DNA of 64,000 nt, taken from contig JADJLO010000041.1 in assembly GCA_016710075.1 (NCBI GenBank), positions 124,001 to 188,000 of the forward strand, in the 5' to 3' direction. Of the stretch, positions 41,545 to 53,074 are shown one piece after another. A program made the position numbers and the translations under genes. Positions within the stretch are counted from its first letter, which is position 1. The number at the start of each line of letters is the position of its first letter. The DNA is from Acidobacteriota bacterium (GTDB lineage: Bacteria > Acidobacteriota > Blastocatellia > RBC074). The notes beneath the pieces were generated by a model. The model did no database searches and was not told the DNA's origin. It worked only from the letters and a program-made list of their open reading frames with translations.

Positions 41545-42102
41545 ATGACCAAGTTCTGTACCCAATGCGGAGAAACAATCAGTGAGACGGCGAGGTTCTG
41601 TAACAAGTGTGGAGCGAAACTGGCAGCCACTCAGCCGGCACAGCCGGATCAGGTTCCGACAATGACCTACCAGAATCCACAGAGCTACCAGCACCAGTCC
41701 GGTTTCGAGAAAGAACCGCTTCAGACGCCTTATCAAGCGCATTACCAGTCGCCTGCGGCAGGTGCGGACCTGCAGCCCAATGTGGCAGCCATGCTCTGCT
41801 ACCCGCTGATATTCGTCACCGGCATACTCTTCCTTATCCTGACCCCATACAATAAAGACCGGGCGATAAGGTTTCACGCATACCAGTCGATATTTTTCAC
41901 CGCGGCACTGATCATCGTGAGTATCATACTGAACGTCTTATCGATCATCCTGCCGAATTTTCTGGAATTCATGCTCTACAGGTCATTCAATCTACTTGCG
42001 ATTGGCGGAATCGCATGGCTGATGTACCAGGCGTATCAAGGGATAATGTTCAAGCTTCCGATCATAGGCGATATGGCGGAGAACCAGGCAAACAAGCCCT
42101 GA
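41545..42102 (+). CDS. Zinc-ribbon DUF4870-like membrane protein
   Basis: I start at ATG 41545 ([10 protein letters not shown]), with TGGAG nine bases upstream; an earlier start would add 22 unlikely residues. CTQCG and CNKCG form an N-terminal zinc ribbon, followed by a Gln/Pro-rich linker. The membrane part ([60 protein letters not shown]) matches DUF4870-type proteins: about three helices with the IRFHA-Q motif. About 185 residues. Function unknown. Confidence 0.8.
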   Translation: MTKFCTQCGETISETARFCNKCGAKLAATQPAQPDQVPTMTYQNPQSYQHQSGFEKEPLQTPYQAHYQSPAAGADLQPNVAAMLCYPLIFVTGILFLILTPYNKDRAIRFHAYQSIFFTAALIIVSIILNVLSIILPNFLEFMLYRSFNLLAIGGIAWLMYQAYQGIMFKLPIIGDMAENQANKP

Positions 42103-42145
42103 CGAACTGAACTGATGACGGCCCGATGACGAGTGATTAAAACTT

Positions 42146-42703
42146 ATGATTGTGCTGATCAAAACCTGCATTCTGATTTTGTGCATGACGCCGGGATATT
42201 CAACAGCGGCAGGATTGTCAGGATACAATTTTGATCAGTTGCCTGATCGGTCACCTGATCAGGCAACAGATCCGCTGCTGCCTGACGAACTGAGCGAGAC
42301 TGAAGCACAATCCATCACCAGTCAGGGCAATCCCAAATCGCGCGTATCGGCGGCGCTCAAGATCTCGGACAACAGGATCAATCTGGCATACAGGCTGTTG
42401 TCGGAGAGCCAGTACAAATCGGCAGCGCAGGAGGTGGATGTGTTTAGCGCGCTGGTCAGATATGCCGATAATTACACCCGCAAGCTGCCCGGTTCGAAAC
42501 AGAAGGATCGCAATAACTGTTTCAAAGTCATCGAGCAATCGATATTCAAAAACACACGGACTTTTGAAGCCATCCTCCGCGATCTGCCTTTAAACTATCG
42601 CGAACCGGCCGAGAGATCCATCGAAGAAATCAGGAACATCCGATTGCGCGCCATCAACGATCTTCTCGGAGGCGGCAAATTCATCAATTCATCCAATGAT
42701 TGA
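42146..42703 (+). CDS. Secreted protein of unknown function
   Basis: 185 residues with a signal peptide ([20 protein letters not shown]) and a mostly helical body: [40 protein letters not shown] and [21 protein letters not shown] do not recognise a family. The end overlaps the CorA start by 8 bp, so the two are coupled. Confidence 0.7.
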   Translation: MIVLIKTCILILCMTPGYSTAAGLSGYNFDQLPDRSPDQATDPLLPDELSETEAQSITSQGNPKSRVSAALKISDNRINLAYRLLSESQYKSAAQEVDVFSALVRYADNYTRKLPGSKQKDRNNCFKVIEQSIFKNTRTFEAILRDLPLNYREPAERSIEEIRNIRLRAINDLLGGGKFINSSND

Positions 42704-43664
42704 TATTCTCGTACTTGATCGCACATCGAAGAATTTCACACGCATCAGCGATCCCAATCTGATCAAGCAGAACTGCGCTACGCCAAACAACGTAGTCTGG
42801 GTTGACGTCTCGGATCCCGAGGGGCCGGATTTCGAGCAACTGGCCACTCAATTGGGATTTCACCCGCTGGCGATAGAGGACAGCCAGCACGGTCACCAGC
42901 GTCCCAAAATAGAGGAGTACGAGGGTTATTACTACATCGTGCTTTACGAAGCGGAGACGGACAGTGAACATCATCTGGAGCTTCGCGAGATAAGCCTTTT
43001 CATCGGTCAGAACTATCTGGTGACGGTACACAGCCAGCCGATCAAGGCGCTGGCCACGGCGGAAAGGTTGTGGAGAGGATGGAGCGATCTGGCCGAGCGC
43101 GGCACAGGGCTGCTGACCTATCTCATGATCGACGCGATCGTCGATGATTACATGCCGTTGCTCGACACCATCTCGGACCGGATGGACGACCTTGAGCAGC
43201 AGATCTTCGAGGATTTTCAGCAGGAATCTCTGCAGGAGATTTTCCGCGTCAAGAAGAAGTTGCTCTTCCTGCGGCGCGCCGTCGTCCCATTGCGCGATGT
43301 CTTCAATATTCTGCTCAGACGTGAAAAGACTCTCTTCACCCGCGACACGATGATCTATTTCCAGGACGTTTACGATCATCTGATACGTGTTGCCGATATG
43401 ATCGACACTCTGCGCGAAATCGTGGGATCGACCATGGACGCCTACCTCTCGGTTTCAGGCAATCGCATGAACTTCGTCATGAAGCGGCTGACCTCCATCT
43501 CGGCCATTCTCATGTCGGTGACTCTGGTCGCGGGCATCTACGGAATGAATTTTCAATACATGCCGGAACTCTTCTGGCGCTACGGTTATGTCGGCGCACT
43601 TTCCGGCATGCTGCTGATCGCACTCGGCCTCTATTTCTATTTCAAGAAGATCAAATGGCTATGA
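42696..43664 (+). CDS. corA: CorA-family divalent metal transporter
   Basis: 322 residues. A soluble N-terminal domain ([40 protein letters not shown]) precedes a long helix ([20 protein letters not shown]) and two C-terminal membrane helices. Between them is the GMN signature ([20 protein letters not shown]). This is the pentameric Mg2+/Co2+ channel family, and the length is as usual. It overlaps the upstream secreted-protein gene and the downstream small gene, so three genes form an operon. Confidence 0.93.
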   Translation: MIDILVLDRTSKNFTRISDPNLIKQNCATPNNVVWVDVSDPEGPDFEQLATQLGFHPLAIEDSQHGHQRPKIEEYEGYYYIVLYEAETDSEHHLELREISLFIGQNYLVTVHSQPIKALATAERLWRGWSDLAERGTGLLTYLMIDAIVDDYMPLLDTISDRMDDLEQQIFEDFQQESLQEIFRVKKKLLFLRRAVVPLRDVFNILLRREKTLFTRDTMIYFQDVYDHLIRVADMIDTLREIVGSTMDAYLSVSGNRMNFVMKRLTSISAILMSVTLVAGIYGMNFQYMPELFWRYGYVGALSGMLLIALGLYFYFKKIKWL

Positions 43665-43957
43665 AATTCAACAAACTTCCGCAAAGATTGAAGCGCCGCG
43701 CAAAGAAAGCCGTCATGGGTGGAACGACGAGGCTGAGAAAAGCCCCAGAGGTCGAGCATCCGATTGCCTACAGCAAGCCCTCCGGAATCATCCGTCCCGA
43801 CACCAGAAATCTCACTCTTCCAACCTCCCTCATGGAAGCAAGCGATAATCGCCCGAAAAGAACGATGCCCAGCCCGATCCTCATCATACTCACGGCAATT
43901 GCCCTGGTGTTCATCCTGCTTATTGGCTGGTTTGCGTCTCAGATGCCCGCAAAATAG
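43655..43957 (+). CDS. Small single-helix membrane protein
   Basis: 100 residues. A strongly basic N-terminus ([20 protein letters not shown]) and one C-terminal helix ([20 protein letters not shown]). The start overlaps the CorA stop by 10 bp, which supports translation. I do not recognise a family. Confidence 0.65.
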   Translation: MAMKFNKLPQRLKRRAKKAVMGGTTRLRKAPEVEHPIAYSKPSGIIRPDTRNLTLPTSLMEASDNRPKRTMPSPILIILTAIALVFILLIGWFASQMPAK

Positions 43958-43973
43958 CTGTATCGAGTAAACC

Positions 43974-45544
43974 TTACAATCTTCCGAGACGCAGTTCTTC
44001 CGCCAGGTAATCGCTGGCGCGCCACGAGACGGCCGCGATCGAGAGCGTGCAGTTCTTTTCGGGGCAGGAGACAAACGATGCCCCGTCAACGACAAAGAGA
44101 TTTTTAACGTCGTGTGCCTGGTTGAACTTATTGAGTACTGAAGTTTTGGGATCGTCGCCCATGCGTGCGGTGCCGACTTCGTGAGTAGCGTCTCCCGGCG
44201 GAGGCGGAGTGTTGCGCGTGTACGGACTGACCTCGGCGCCGGCGGCGCGCAGGATCTCTTCCGCGCTGTCATACATCAGGTCAGCCATCTTCTTTTCGTT
44301 GTCATGCCACCTGAGCATGAAAACGCAACTGAGGTATGCCGGAAGCCTTCGAGACGTTTGGAGTAGCCCGGGAATGCACCCGACCCGCTGCCGGGCTGAA
44401 ACTGCCAGCCGCGCAGAACCGAAGATTTCCTCCCGCCCTTGAAATTGGTGTGGCGTGGAATGTAGACGTGGCCACCGCCGGCTCCGTCGTCATTGAAGAT
44501 TTCAGTCGCTTTCAACGAAGGCAGCCATCCGCTGACGAATCCCGATTTGAAATTATCCATCACGTAATGACCGAGCACGCCGGACGAATTGGCCAGCCCC
44601 GTCGGCCACTCACGGGATTTCGAATTGAGCAGAATTCGCGTGGACTCCATCGCACCGGCGCCGAGCACCACAACCCGCGCTCGGGCTTCATAGGTCAGTT
44701 TGTTGCGGGTGTCGATGAATTCGACACCACGCGCTTTCCCGGTCTTCGGATCGAGCAGGACACGATGCACGGCTGCCTGAGTGCGCAACGTGAAATTCTT
44801 ACGCCCGAGCAGTTGCGGAATGATCGCGTCAAGCGAAGAGAAGCGTGATCCGGTCGCGCAGCCGTAATCGCAGTTGCCGCAATAATGGCAGGCCGACCGG
44901 TTATCGCGATTTTTGAGCAGAATCGCTTTGCGAACGGGGATGACGGGGATGCCGATCTTCCGGCCCCCCTTCATCAGCATGACTTCACCGCAGCGGGCTG
45001 GAGGCGTCGGAGCATGGTAGTTTCCGTCGGGTAGCACTGCCAGCCCTTCGCGGGTTCCGAATACCCCGAGCATATCCTCTGCCTTGTCGTAGTACGGAGC
45101 CAGATCCGAGTAAGATATCGGCCAGTCTTCGCCCGCTCCGTCCTGCATCGATTTCGGTTTGAGATCCCATTCGGCCATGCGCAGCGAGACGCGAGCCCAC
45201 GTGTTTGTCCGGCCGCCGACCGCGTGAATGCGAGTCCAGTGAAAATCGGTTCCGGGCGCCGTGGCGTATCGATCTATGCGGGGATGAACATATAAATGCT
45301 CGGTGTAGGCATTGACCTTCCACAGGCCATCATATTGTCCCGGACGGCCAAGCCCGTGATACGGCATCTCGTAAGGCCAGGAATGTTCCGTGTGAAAGAT
45401 CGTGCCGCGATCCCATTTCGGGCCGATCTCGAGCAACAGAACGTTGAGCCCCTTGTTGACCAGCACGTGCGCGGCAATTCCACCCGCCGCGCCTGATCCG
45501 ACGATGATGGCGTCGTAAATCCGCGATGTTTTTCTGTTTTGCAT
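43974..45544 (-). CDS. GMC-family FAD oxidoreductase, with frameshifts and apparent internal loss
   Basis: ATG 45544 follows AGGA. The N-terminus has [20 protein letters not shown] (FAD) and [21 protein letters not shown] cysteine cluster, [20 protein letters not shown], is as in gluconate-2-dehydrogenase-like large subunits. The C-terminus, in another frame, has [20 protein letters not shown] and [20 protein letters not shown] with the catalytic His region. Between [11 protein letters not shown] and GIPQLRFH about 70-90 residues of the family seem missing, and two frame changes lie there (44290-44350). So either a real deletion or an assembly collapse. Periplasmic sugar or alcohol oxidation would be typical; no small or cytochrome subunit is nearby. 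Confidence 0.75.
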
Positions 45545-45632
45545 GAGACTAATCCTGTAGAAAAAAACGGAGGCACAGCAGATCACCCGCCGCGCCTCCG
45601 CTGAAGGAAGTAACCTTCTTTACCGGAAGGTA

Positions 45633-48600
45633 TTAGAAGGTCAACTGCAACCCGAGTTGCACGTTTCGCCCAGGCGCTGCGCCGCTGATCTGGCCGAAAG
45701 CATTGTTGTTGAAACTTACATTAGGATTGTTCCACATGACCTGGTTGAAGGCATTGAACATGTCTCCCTGGAACTGCAGTTTGAAGCGTTCGGTGATCGA
45801 AAACTTCTTGCGCAGCGAGAGATCGGTCAGGAATCGTCCCGGCCCCAGAACCATGCCGACTCCGGATGTACCGCGGCGGGTGTCCGGAACCTGAGCGAAG
45901 GCAGTCGTATTGAACCATCTCGAAGCATCAGGTTCGTAATTGCCATCGTTCTTAATCTCGCCGCCGATGTAATCCGCACGGCGGGTGCCGATCGAACTGT
46001 TGCTTGTGACTGTCAGATATTGTCCAGTCTGCCAGCGCGTGATGCCGCTCGCCTCCCAGCCGCCCAGCGCATTGCGCAAGATGGCATTGGATTTACTGAA
46101 GAACGGCACGCGGTAAACATAGCTCGCCACAAAATGTGACGGCGGTCGTAATCCGCAGGACCATAATTGGCGCTTCGGTTGCCGGGATCTTCTCCGGTGT
46201 CCACACCCGAACCGATACCGCCGCCCGGCGTATCTGTCAGAACTTTCGACCAGGTATAGCCGAGGTTGAAGGTCGATTGTCCTTTACGCTTGGTCACATA
46301 AATCTGCAAAGCGTTGTATCTCGAATTCGCGTCCGACAGGTAGGTATTGATCGTCGAGAATCCCTTGTATGGACGCAGGGCGTTGAAGTTTTTGCGCTGC
46401 GCGGTCGGCAGCGCGGCATTGGCCGCCTGATCGGCGAACGATGGAACATTGATATCAGGACGTCGAATCAGGTGGCGCCCCTGGTTGCCGACATAGCCGA
46501 CTTCAAGGAAAATGCCGTTCTGCAGCTCTCGCTGAATCGTCAGGCTGTAATTGTACGAACGGGGCAGCACCATATTTGGATCGATCGACTCGATCGGGCC
46601 GAACGGAGCCAGCGCCGCTGCCGTGCCTCCCCTGATGTTGCTGAGATTGCCGTTCTGGTACTGAGCACTGTCAAGGAACGGCGGCACGTTGACCAGCGAG
46701 AAGACGATGTTGCCTTCAGGCTTTTCGTAAAACATGCCGAAACCGCCGCGAATCGCAGTCTTGTTGTCGTTGAACGGAGCATAAGCAAAGCTGAAGCGCG
46801 GCGCGAACAGATGCTGACTTTCATAAAGCCCTCTCGGAGCGGTTGCCGGCACTCCCAGCACCCTCGCCGAGTTACCGAGCGGCACACGGCCCAACTGGTC
46901 TTCAGGCACACCACCTCCGGAACGCCACAGCCCGTTGAATCGACTGCCGCCTTTTGTGGTGTCGATCAGGCCGTTGTTGAGCAATGTGACGGCTTTCGAT
47001 GGGTCGTAAAGCGCAGGATTGAAGCTCGCCATGTTGTTCTGCTGAGTGTAGGTCGGCTGCACCCACTGATAGCGAACGCCGAATTCGATGCTCAACTTTC
47101 GGTTGATCTTCCACGCATCGAGGCCATATCCCTCCACAGAACTGAAGCGGAAGAATCCGACCGGGTCGTCTTCCGTTTCATTGTAGTTGAAGAAGTTCCC
47201 GAGCAGTGCGTCGGCGAAAGACTGATTTGTCGTGTTGGGATTTCCGGTGTTCTGGAACCCGATGGCTCCGGTGTATACCGGACGCCCGTTCTGATCCTTG
47301 CGATTGCGAATCACCAGAACTCCGGCTTTCAGGGTGTGAGCGCTTCACCCAGGTCAGGTTGTCGGCGAGCGCAATGTCTGTTGTCGGCGAAAGCAGCGAT
47401 GCGTTCGGTCCCCGGAACGACGAAAATCCCGCGATGTCGATATTCGCTATGCCCTCTTCGTAACGCCCGAAGGGGAAGAGCTGTGGGTACACGAAGCCGT
47501 AGGTCGAACGCTTCCAGTTCTCACCCACCGGAGGAATGCGCTGCCCGTTCCATGCAGTGTTGGCTTTGGCTTCATTGATCAGCGTCGGGCTGATCATCCA
47601 GGTATAGGAGACCTGATAACTGAAGCCTGGCCGCCGCCTCTCGGTCGGGATCGTCGGCAACTGTGAATCGATGAAGGTTCCGTATGGCGCGGTCAACACG
47701 TAATCATCGTGCAGGAACCGGCCATATATGCTGTGTCGATCGTTGAAACGATAGTCCAGGCGGATGAATTCCTGCCTGACTTCGAACGGATTCGGCCTGA
47801 CATACGTTGCATTGTTGGCAGCCGTCGTGTCGTTGTAGAAAAATGCCAGCGTCTCCATAACATCGTAGACTTTGGCGATCGCCTTGCCGTCGGTTGTCAG
47901 ACGGTTGGGCAATATCTTGTTGCCGGGAAAACAGCCGTCCCGGACTGCCGCGACAGTTGGCGTAGCCGCCGTGCACGGCAGCGTGCTGAGCGGGTCGCGA
48001 AGCACTCCGTCATCAGCAGTCCCGACTATGCCGTCCGTTCCACGCAGCCTGACGCTGAAATCACCGGTACGCTCCAATCTGGTCGGCAAAGTCCGCAGGG
48101 TTGCATCAGTCGACCGACGTATCAGCTTCCATTCCATTCCGGCAAAGAAGAAGAATTTGTCCTTCTTGATCGGCATCGGCCCGCCGAGACTCCATCCGAA
48201 ATTGTTGTAGCGAAGCGGAGGACGCGGCTGTTCCGTAAGCCCTGCCGTTCTCTGGGCAGTCGAGAGCGGAGTGCGATTGATGTAGAAGTTGTTGGCATCG
48301 AGCTTCTCATTGCGGAAAAATTCCCAGGCGCTTCCATGATACTTATTGCCGCCGTTCTGTGTGACGACGTTGATTGCGGCGCCGGACATGCGCCCGTACT
48401 CCGCCGAGAAGTTCGAGGTCTTGATGTTGACCTCTTTGATGAAATTGAGGCCCACATTGTTGATCTGGGAACCGTTGCTTCCCGAATCGAGGTTGAATCC
48501 GCCGTCGACGGTGAGCGAATTGGCGTTTCCGCGCTGGCCGTTGATCGGTTGCGATACCGACAGCGAAGTCATCAGATCGAGCTGGTTGTCGTTGATCAGC

Positions 48601-49101
48601 GGAGCGCCCGGAATCAGCGTCGTGAGCTGCATGTAATTGCGACCGTTGAGCGCCAGATCCTGCACCTGGCTTCCGTCAATCACTCGGGCAACCTCGCCTG
48701 AAGTCGTGTTGACCGTCTCGCCGACGGCTGCTACAACTTCGACACTTTCAGTTACTGCTCCGGTTTCGAGCCTGAAAATCGACGGTCAATCGACCGTCCG
48801 CTACAAGAACGTTGCCGGTCCTGTTTGATTTCTTGAATCCCTGCTGCTCAACCATAACTGAATATGAGGTGGGGAGCAGGTTTGTGACGACGTAATTTCC
48901 ATTCGAGTCGGACGTTGCCGTCCTGCTCTCCTGGGTGGCTTCATTGACTATTTTTACTGATGCCCCGGCGACAATCGCACCGTTTGCATCGTAAATAGTG
49001 CCGGAGATACGCCCGGTGATGGCTTGCGCTGACACTAAGCTGAAACAGCCGGAAGCAATCGCCAGCAGCAGTACAGCGATAGTGATGGCTCTGAATTTCA
49101 T
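45633..49101 (-). CDS. Oar-like TonB-dependent outer-membrane receptor (three frameshifts)
   Basis: ATG 49101 follows GGAGG. Signal peptide, then a carboxypeptidase-regulatory-like domain (AITGRISGTIYDANGAIVAG; ATSDSNGNYVVTNLLPTSYS). After a break near 48780 comes the plug (LALNGRNYMQLTTLIPGAPL; FSAEYGRMSGAAINVVTQNG), then the barrel (FGWSLGGPMPIKKDKFFFFA; GYVGNQGRHLIRRPDINVP), with breaks near 47330 and 46130. The last strand, GRNVQLGLQLTF, ends in Phe as outer-membrane proteins do. About 1156 residues. Acidobacteriota carry many such receptors for peptides or glycans; the ligand is unknown. Confidence 0.87.
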
Positions 49102-49225
49102 AAAGTTCCTCCAGTATTGAGAAAGATAACCTCTGCCGGACGGGTTTTGTTTAAGTCCCCGGCCACGAGAGACGAATCATCCCAGCAAAGCCTGCTTTAT
49201 ATTTCGTAATATTCAGCATCAGTAT

Positions 49226-49482
49226 CTGATACTGTTGGCGAATTCATCCTTTGATAGATTGTCAGAAATTACAGAATCAAAATATCGAGAGGCCGTGAAA
49301 CAGGCGAAATCCTGCTGGCCTTATTGAAATCATCGCCCATTCATGAGCGATTGCGTTTTTATTACTGACGCAGGGGGACGGCCTTGGCTCGCTCCTGGCT
49401 ACATATTTCGACCATTCCAAAATATCAATAAAACAGGGAAACACGGAAACAGGTTCAGAATACAATTCGCCAACATCAGTTA
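49226..49482. mobile_element. MITE-like element with inverted ends
   Basis: It is bounded by CTGATACTGTTGGCGAATT (49226-49244) and, inverted, AATTCGCCAACATCAG (49464-49479). Inside are GATTGTCAGAAATTACAGAA, AAAATATCGAG and AGGGGGACGG, in the same order as in the shorter copy near 30207-30290. No transposase is encoded. The rest of the 49102-49539 gap shows nothing recognisable. Confidence 0.5.
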
Positions 49483-49539
49483 GTAAATAAATCTGATTTC
49501 ACGGCTGATCATGCTCTTGAAATAACGATCGGAAAATTC

Positions 49540-50430
49540 TCAAGAGGCCATGGCGGCGCGCGAAGCCCGGTGTTGTGCAAGTTCTCGCGCAGCGTGCTGC
49601 GTCATTTCGGCGCGATAGGCAGCCGCAAGCGCGGCAAACCAGGGCACAGCCTGCCAGCAAATATCCAAAACCATCGAGACGAGGCTCAATGGATCATTGA
49701 GACCCGGCGACATCAAACGAAATAATGCCTGCATCAGCACGAGGACACCGCGCATCAGCGTGTAGAGGGTAAGGAAGCGAAGCGTCAAAGCCAGCTTGCC
49801 GCCTCCCATCTGGTTAGCGATCCTGTCCAGGATGAGACTGACCGCCGCGGCGAACGAGAGCATGACAAGGCCGCTCTGCTGCAAAATCCTCGCCGCCACG
49901 AATGGTGATCGAGCCTCAGAAAGTCCCTGTCGAAACCAGAGCAACGCCGCCAGCAGCGCAAAAATCCCGGCGATGGCAAGGTAATCGCGCCACTTGATTG
50001 TGAATCCGAGTCCGAGCTGATGATAAGCCCACAACATCGAGAGCAGCCCCAGCAGCAGAAACGCGTTGGCCGGAACGATGGCCAGATGCTGCAGCAATCC
50101 TGCCAGCGGAGAACCCGGATAGCCCGGATAAATATGAAGCAGCAGTGTGCTTTCGATGATCATTCTGACTATCGAAAACACGGCATTTCCGGCAAGTGCC
50201 AGCCAGGCCAGTCTCAGCCAGGGCGCGTTGAGGTATTCACGGGCGACCTCCAGATTGAGCACCAGCGCCAGCGCATAGGCAATCGAGAGCGCCGCCGTGC
50301 GCAAGCCTCCCTCGGCCTGCAAATAATGCGGGATCAGGCCAAGATACGCGGGCAAATGAAGCATCAGCCACAGGCCCAGGTTGAGCACCATGCCCGTCCA
50401 GATCCATTTCGGGTGTGATGCGCCCTGCAA
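49540..50430 (-). CDS. Polytopic membrane protein of a sigma-factor operon
   Basis: 296 residues with about seven or eight hydrophobic helices (MVLNLGLWLMLHLPAYLGLI; LSIAYALALVLNLEVAREYL; DYLAIAGIFALLAALLWF; ALLWFRQGLSEARSP joins two of them). No family is recognised. The TTG at 50430 lies 8 bp after the anti-sigma stop; an ATG four bases earlier is in another frame. It is the third gene of the ECF sigma/anti-sigma operon and might sense or be controlled by it. Confidence 0.6.
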   Translation of the reverse strand: MQGASHPKWIWTGMVLNLGLWLMLHLPAYLGLIPHYLQAEGGLRTAALSIAYALALVLNLEVAREYLNAPWLRLAWLALAGNAVFSIVRMIIESTLLLHIYPGYPGSPLAGLLQHLAIVPANAFLLLGLLSMLWAYHQLGLGFTIKWRDYLAIAGIFALLAALLWFRQGLSEARSPFVAARILQQSGLVMLSFAAAVSLILDRIANQMGGGKLALTLRFLTLYTLMRGVLVLMQALFRLMSPGLNDPLSLVSMVLDICWQAVPWFAALAAAYRAEMTQHAARELAQHRASRAAMAS

Positions 50431-50438
50431 TCATAAAG

Positions 50439-50930
50439 CTATATCTGTCCGCTCTCCCATACCAGATGAGCGCCGGTCTCTCCGCAAACCACCGTCGCGA
50501 TCGATCTGAGATTTTTCAAAAAAGATGTCCAGTTATCGGCGTTGAGGTGATCGAGTGAGCGCGCCGGAGACTCAAGCGCCGCCGCGCGCAGAGCCTTGAT
50601 GGCGGTTTGAGATCCGCACATCGGCGCCATGACATCGGTGAGCGCCCCCAGCTTCTGCTGAATCGAGAGTTGATAAGTACCGAAATCCGCCGCTCTCAGC
50701 TTCTCAAAGACACGCCGCAGACCGCTGTAAAGTTCGCGATCCGACATGTTGAAGCTACCACGAAGGCTCTCCCCGGCAGATGCCAGCGATTCATTGGCGC
50801 GAGCCAGTTGCTCATTAATTTCCCAGCATCTCAGACATCCGATCAGATGGGCTTCTATCCGGGCGCGCAACGCCTCATCCGCCTGCCCTTCGATGTAATC
50901 GTTCCACTCCCCCTCGTTGAATACGTGCAT
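50439..50930 (-). CDS. Zinc-finger anti-sigma-like protein
   Basis: 163 residues. WNDYIEGQADEALRARIEAH, then LIGCLRC, gives the H-x3-C-x2-C zinc motif of ZAS-type anti-sigma factors near residue 30. No membrane helix is seen, so it would be soluble, unless it works with the membrane protein encoded next. The rest (VFEKLRAADFGTYQLSIQQK) is helical and unfamiliar. ATG 50930 follows GGAGAAAG. It lies 18 bp after the sigma gene and probably binds that sigma factor. Confidence 0.72.
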   Translation of the reverse strand: MHVFNEGEWNDYIEGQADEALRARIEAHLIGCLRCWEINEQLARANESLASAGESLRGSFNMSDRELYSGLRRVFEKLRAADFGTYQLSIQQKLGALTDVMAPMCGSQTAIKALRAAALESPARSLDHLNADNWTSFLKNLRSIATVVCGETGAHLVWESGQI

Positions 50931-50948
50931 GTCTTTCTCCGTTTACTG

Positions 50949-51506
50949 TCAATGAACGCGTCTATGTCTTCCCGTCGAACTATTATTGATGATCGGCGCC
51001 AGCTTCTTTTTGACGTTGAAGAGCCGCCACTTGACCGTCCCCACGGGTATCCCCAGCGCAAGGGCCAGTTCCTCGTAGCTGAGACCCTCGACGAAGCGAA
51101 GGATGAGCAGTTCGCGTTCCGGCGCATCCAAATGGCTCATCCATTCCGAGAAATTGTTGTTGCCATCTTCGGAAGTTTCGGCTACCAGCGTCGCAGTCAG
51201 AAGGTCGCTCAAAGGCTCCATCCCGGCGATCCGTTCTCTCGTCTGACGCTGACGCCAGTAGCGGGCCAGCTCAGTCTTCGCCACCTTGAAGATCCAGCCC
51301 TGAAACAGCAGCTCATCCCGCACATCACCCGCATGCCTGTGGATCACAATCATTACGTTCTGCGAAAGATCCTCCGCCTCCGCAATCTCCATCCCTCTTA
51401 GTAAAAAGTAGCGGCGAAGTCGCGGATAGACGACCTCAAAGAGCGCACAAAACGCCTCCTCGGTTCGGCTTAGCCAGAATTGTTCGATCACATGACTGAC
51501 GTCCAC
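50949..51506 (-). CDS. ECF-type RNA polymerase sigma factor
   Basis: About 185 residues from GTG 51506 (VDVSHVIEQFW), with GAGAG upstream; a TTG at 51557 is an alternative. Region 2: EAFCALFEVVYPRLRRYFLL and AEDLSQNVMIVIHRHAGDV. Region 4: DAPERELLILRFVEGLSYEE and LALALGIPVGTVKWRLFNVK, with the helix-turn-helix. Typical group IV sigma factor followed by its anti-sigma. The target regulon is unknown. Confidence 0.88.
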   Translation of the reverse strand: MDVSHVIEQFWLSRTEEAFCALFEVVYPRLRRYFLLRGMEIAEAEDLSQNVMIVIHRHAGDVRDELLFQGWIFKVAKTELARYWRQRQTRERIAGMEPLSDLLTATLVAETSEDGNNNFSEWMSHLDAPERELLILRFVEGLSYEELALALGIPVGTVKWRLFNVKKKLAPIINNSSTGRHRRVH

Positions 51507-51769
51507 GTGTCTCTCGTTTTTGATTTTATGAATTGCCGCCCGGCACTCTCCCAACAAGGCTTCTGCCGGTACTGCCTGCCTGTATTGTTAGTGAAGATGC
51601 ATCGAGCTTCAATGTTTGTTTGAAGATTGAAAAAATTTCACGCTCTATTTTTCAGGCTCTGATAATACTATTTCATATTCCAATTTCAATTTCGTGGATG
51701 TAATCTGGAATCAATCCGGACATTAAAATAATTGTCTTTTCTATGCGCCATTGCAGGCGGAGGCTTCAT

Positions 51770-52524
51770 ATGACCGGCAGATTAATCCTCAAGAGTTTCC
51801 AATTGTTTATGATTATTTCCATAACCTTGAGCCTGGCTGTATTGAACGCCGGCGCTCAGGACAAACCCGATCTCGGCAAACTTGCAGTTCAGCTGAAAGA
51901 CAAGGATCCGGGCATGAGGCTCTCGGCCATCGACGAGCTCGGGCAGATGGAGAGCCCTCAGGCGGTCGATCTTCTGATAGGGATGCTGGTGGATACGGAT
52001 CAAGGAGTGAGGGCGGCGGCGGCGCTTGCGCTGGGTCAGATGAACTCCGCCAAGGCGTCCGATGCACTGATCAAACTGCTCAAGAGCGAGCATCCGAGGG
52101 ATCGCCGAAGCGCTGCCGTCGCGTTGGGCATGATCGGCGGTGACAAGGCGAGAGAAGCGCTGACGGTCGCGCTCGAATCCGCGCTCAATGAGGATCGTGA
52201 AAGCGCAGTCGCAGCTCTCGGCAACATCGGAGATCCAAAAGCTTACGATGCCGTCTCGCGAATGCTCAAAGACATTCACACATTCGTTCGTTCGAGCGCA
52301 GCCGTGGCGCTGGGCAGGCTTGAGACAAGCGCGCCATCGAGTCGCTCACCGGCCTGCTCGCCGATCCAGACCCGGCCGTCCGCATTGGCGCCGCTCTCTC
52401 CCTTGGAGAACTCGGCGAAAAACGCTCGATCGAGCCGCTGGAAAGGCTTCTGACCACTGAAAAGAACGAAAATGTCCGGCAACAGGTCGAAACCGCCCTG
52501 AGACTGCTGCGCGTAAAACCGTAA
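51770..52524 (+). CDS. Secreted HEAT-repeat protein (one frameshift)
   Basis: I start at ATG 51770 (GGAGG upstream), giving the signal peptide [20 protein letters not shown]. At least six HEAT/PBS-lyase-type repeats follow: [80 protein letters not shown] and [14 protein letters not shown]. After a break near 52330 another frame reads [20 protein letters not shown] and [18 protein letters not shown] binding scaffold is likely; the partner is unknown. Confidence 0.82.
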
Positions 52525-53074
52525 AAGAAAATGTTGGGGATGCCGCACAGAGTACCGCATGGAGTCAGCTGGAGTACCGCTTTCAGGCGTTACCTGAGTT
52601 GGACCATTGGTAACGGCTCAGCCTCCATCCGGGGTTGACATTGGTTCCCTCGAGGTCTTTTTCTGGGGAAGGCCCTGTTGTTAGTTTGTAGCAGCGCTTT
52701 TCCCAATCGCATCAAATTTCGCCTCCAGTGCTTTGGTTTGTTCAGAATTCCTGTTAAATCGGTGGGGGTTTGCGGTGGATAGATTTTTCTCATATTTGAT
52801 TGGCCACAGGCTCAGGGGCAGGTGCGCTCGTGTCCAGTTCATCGCCTCTTTACTTCGGAACGGAGCTTTTTCATTATTTTCATTGCTAATCAAATCGCGG
52901 AATTGTATTATGCGAAGCGTTATCAGTGGTTTCGATCACTGGCAACCTCACAGTTTATTAGAGTTTTATCTGAAAATCGCCTGCAATGAAGACTCTCACG
53001 CGACGAAAAATATTTGAGGTCGATTTCAGATCAAATTTAAGCGAACCTTAAACTCAAACCCAGGAGATCTCAAT
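52525..53074. other. 550-bp gap between HEAT and secreted-protein genes
   Basis: No credible gene. It contains the second copy of a dispersed repeat (52688-52783). The end of the gap carries the ribosome-binding site CAGGAG for the next gene. Confidence 0.45.
52688..52783 (+). repeat. Dispersed intergenic repeat, copy 2
   Basis: TGTAGCAGCGCTTTTCCCAA, TTTGGTTTGTTCAGAATTCC and TTGCGGTGGATA match copy 1 (41199-41320) in order and orientation, with shorter spacing. Both copies are intergenic. Confidence 0.5.

Noticed and set aside
49277..49465. 62-codon minus-strand frame
   Set aside because: It lies inside the MITE-like element and has no domain or start signal.
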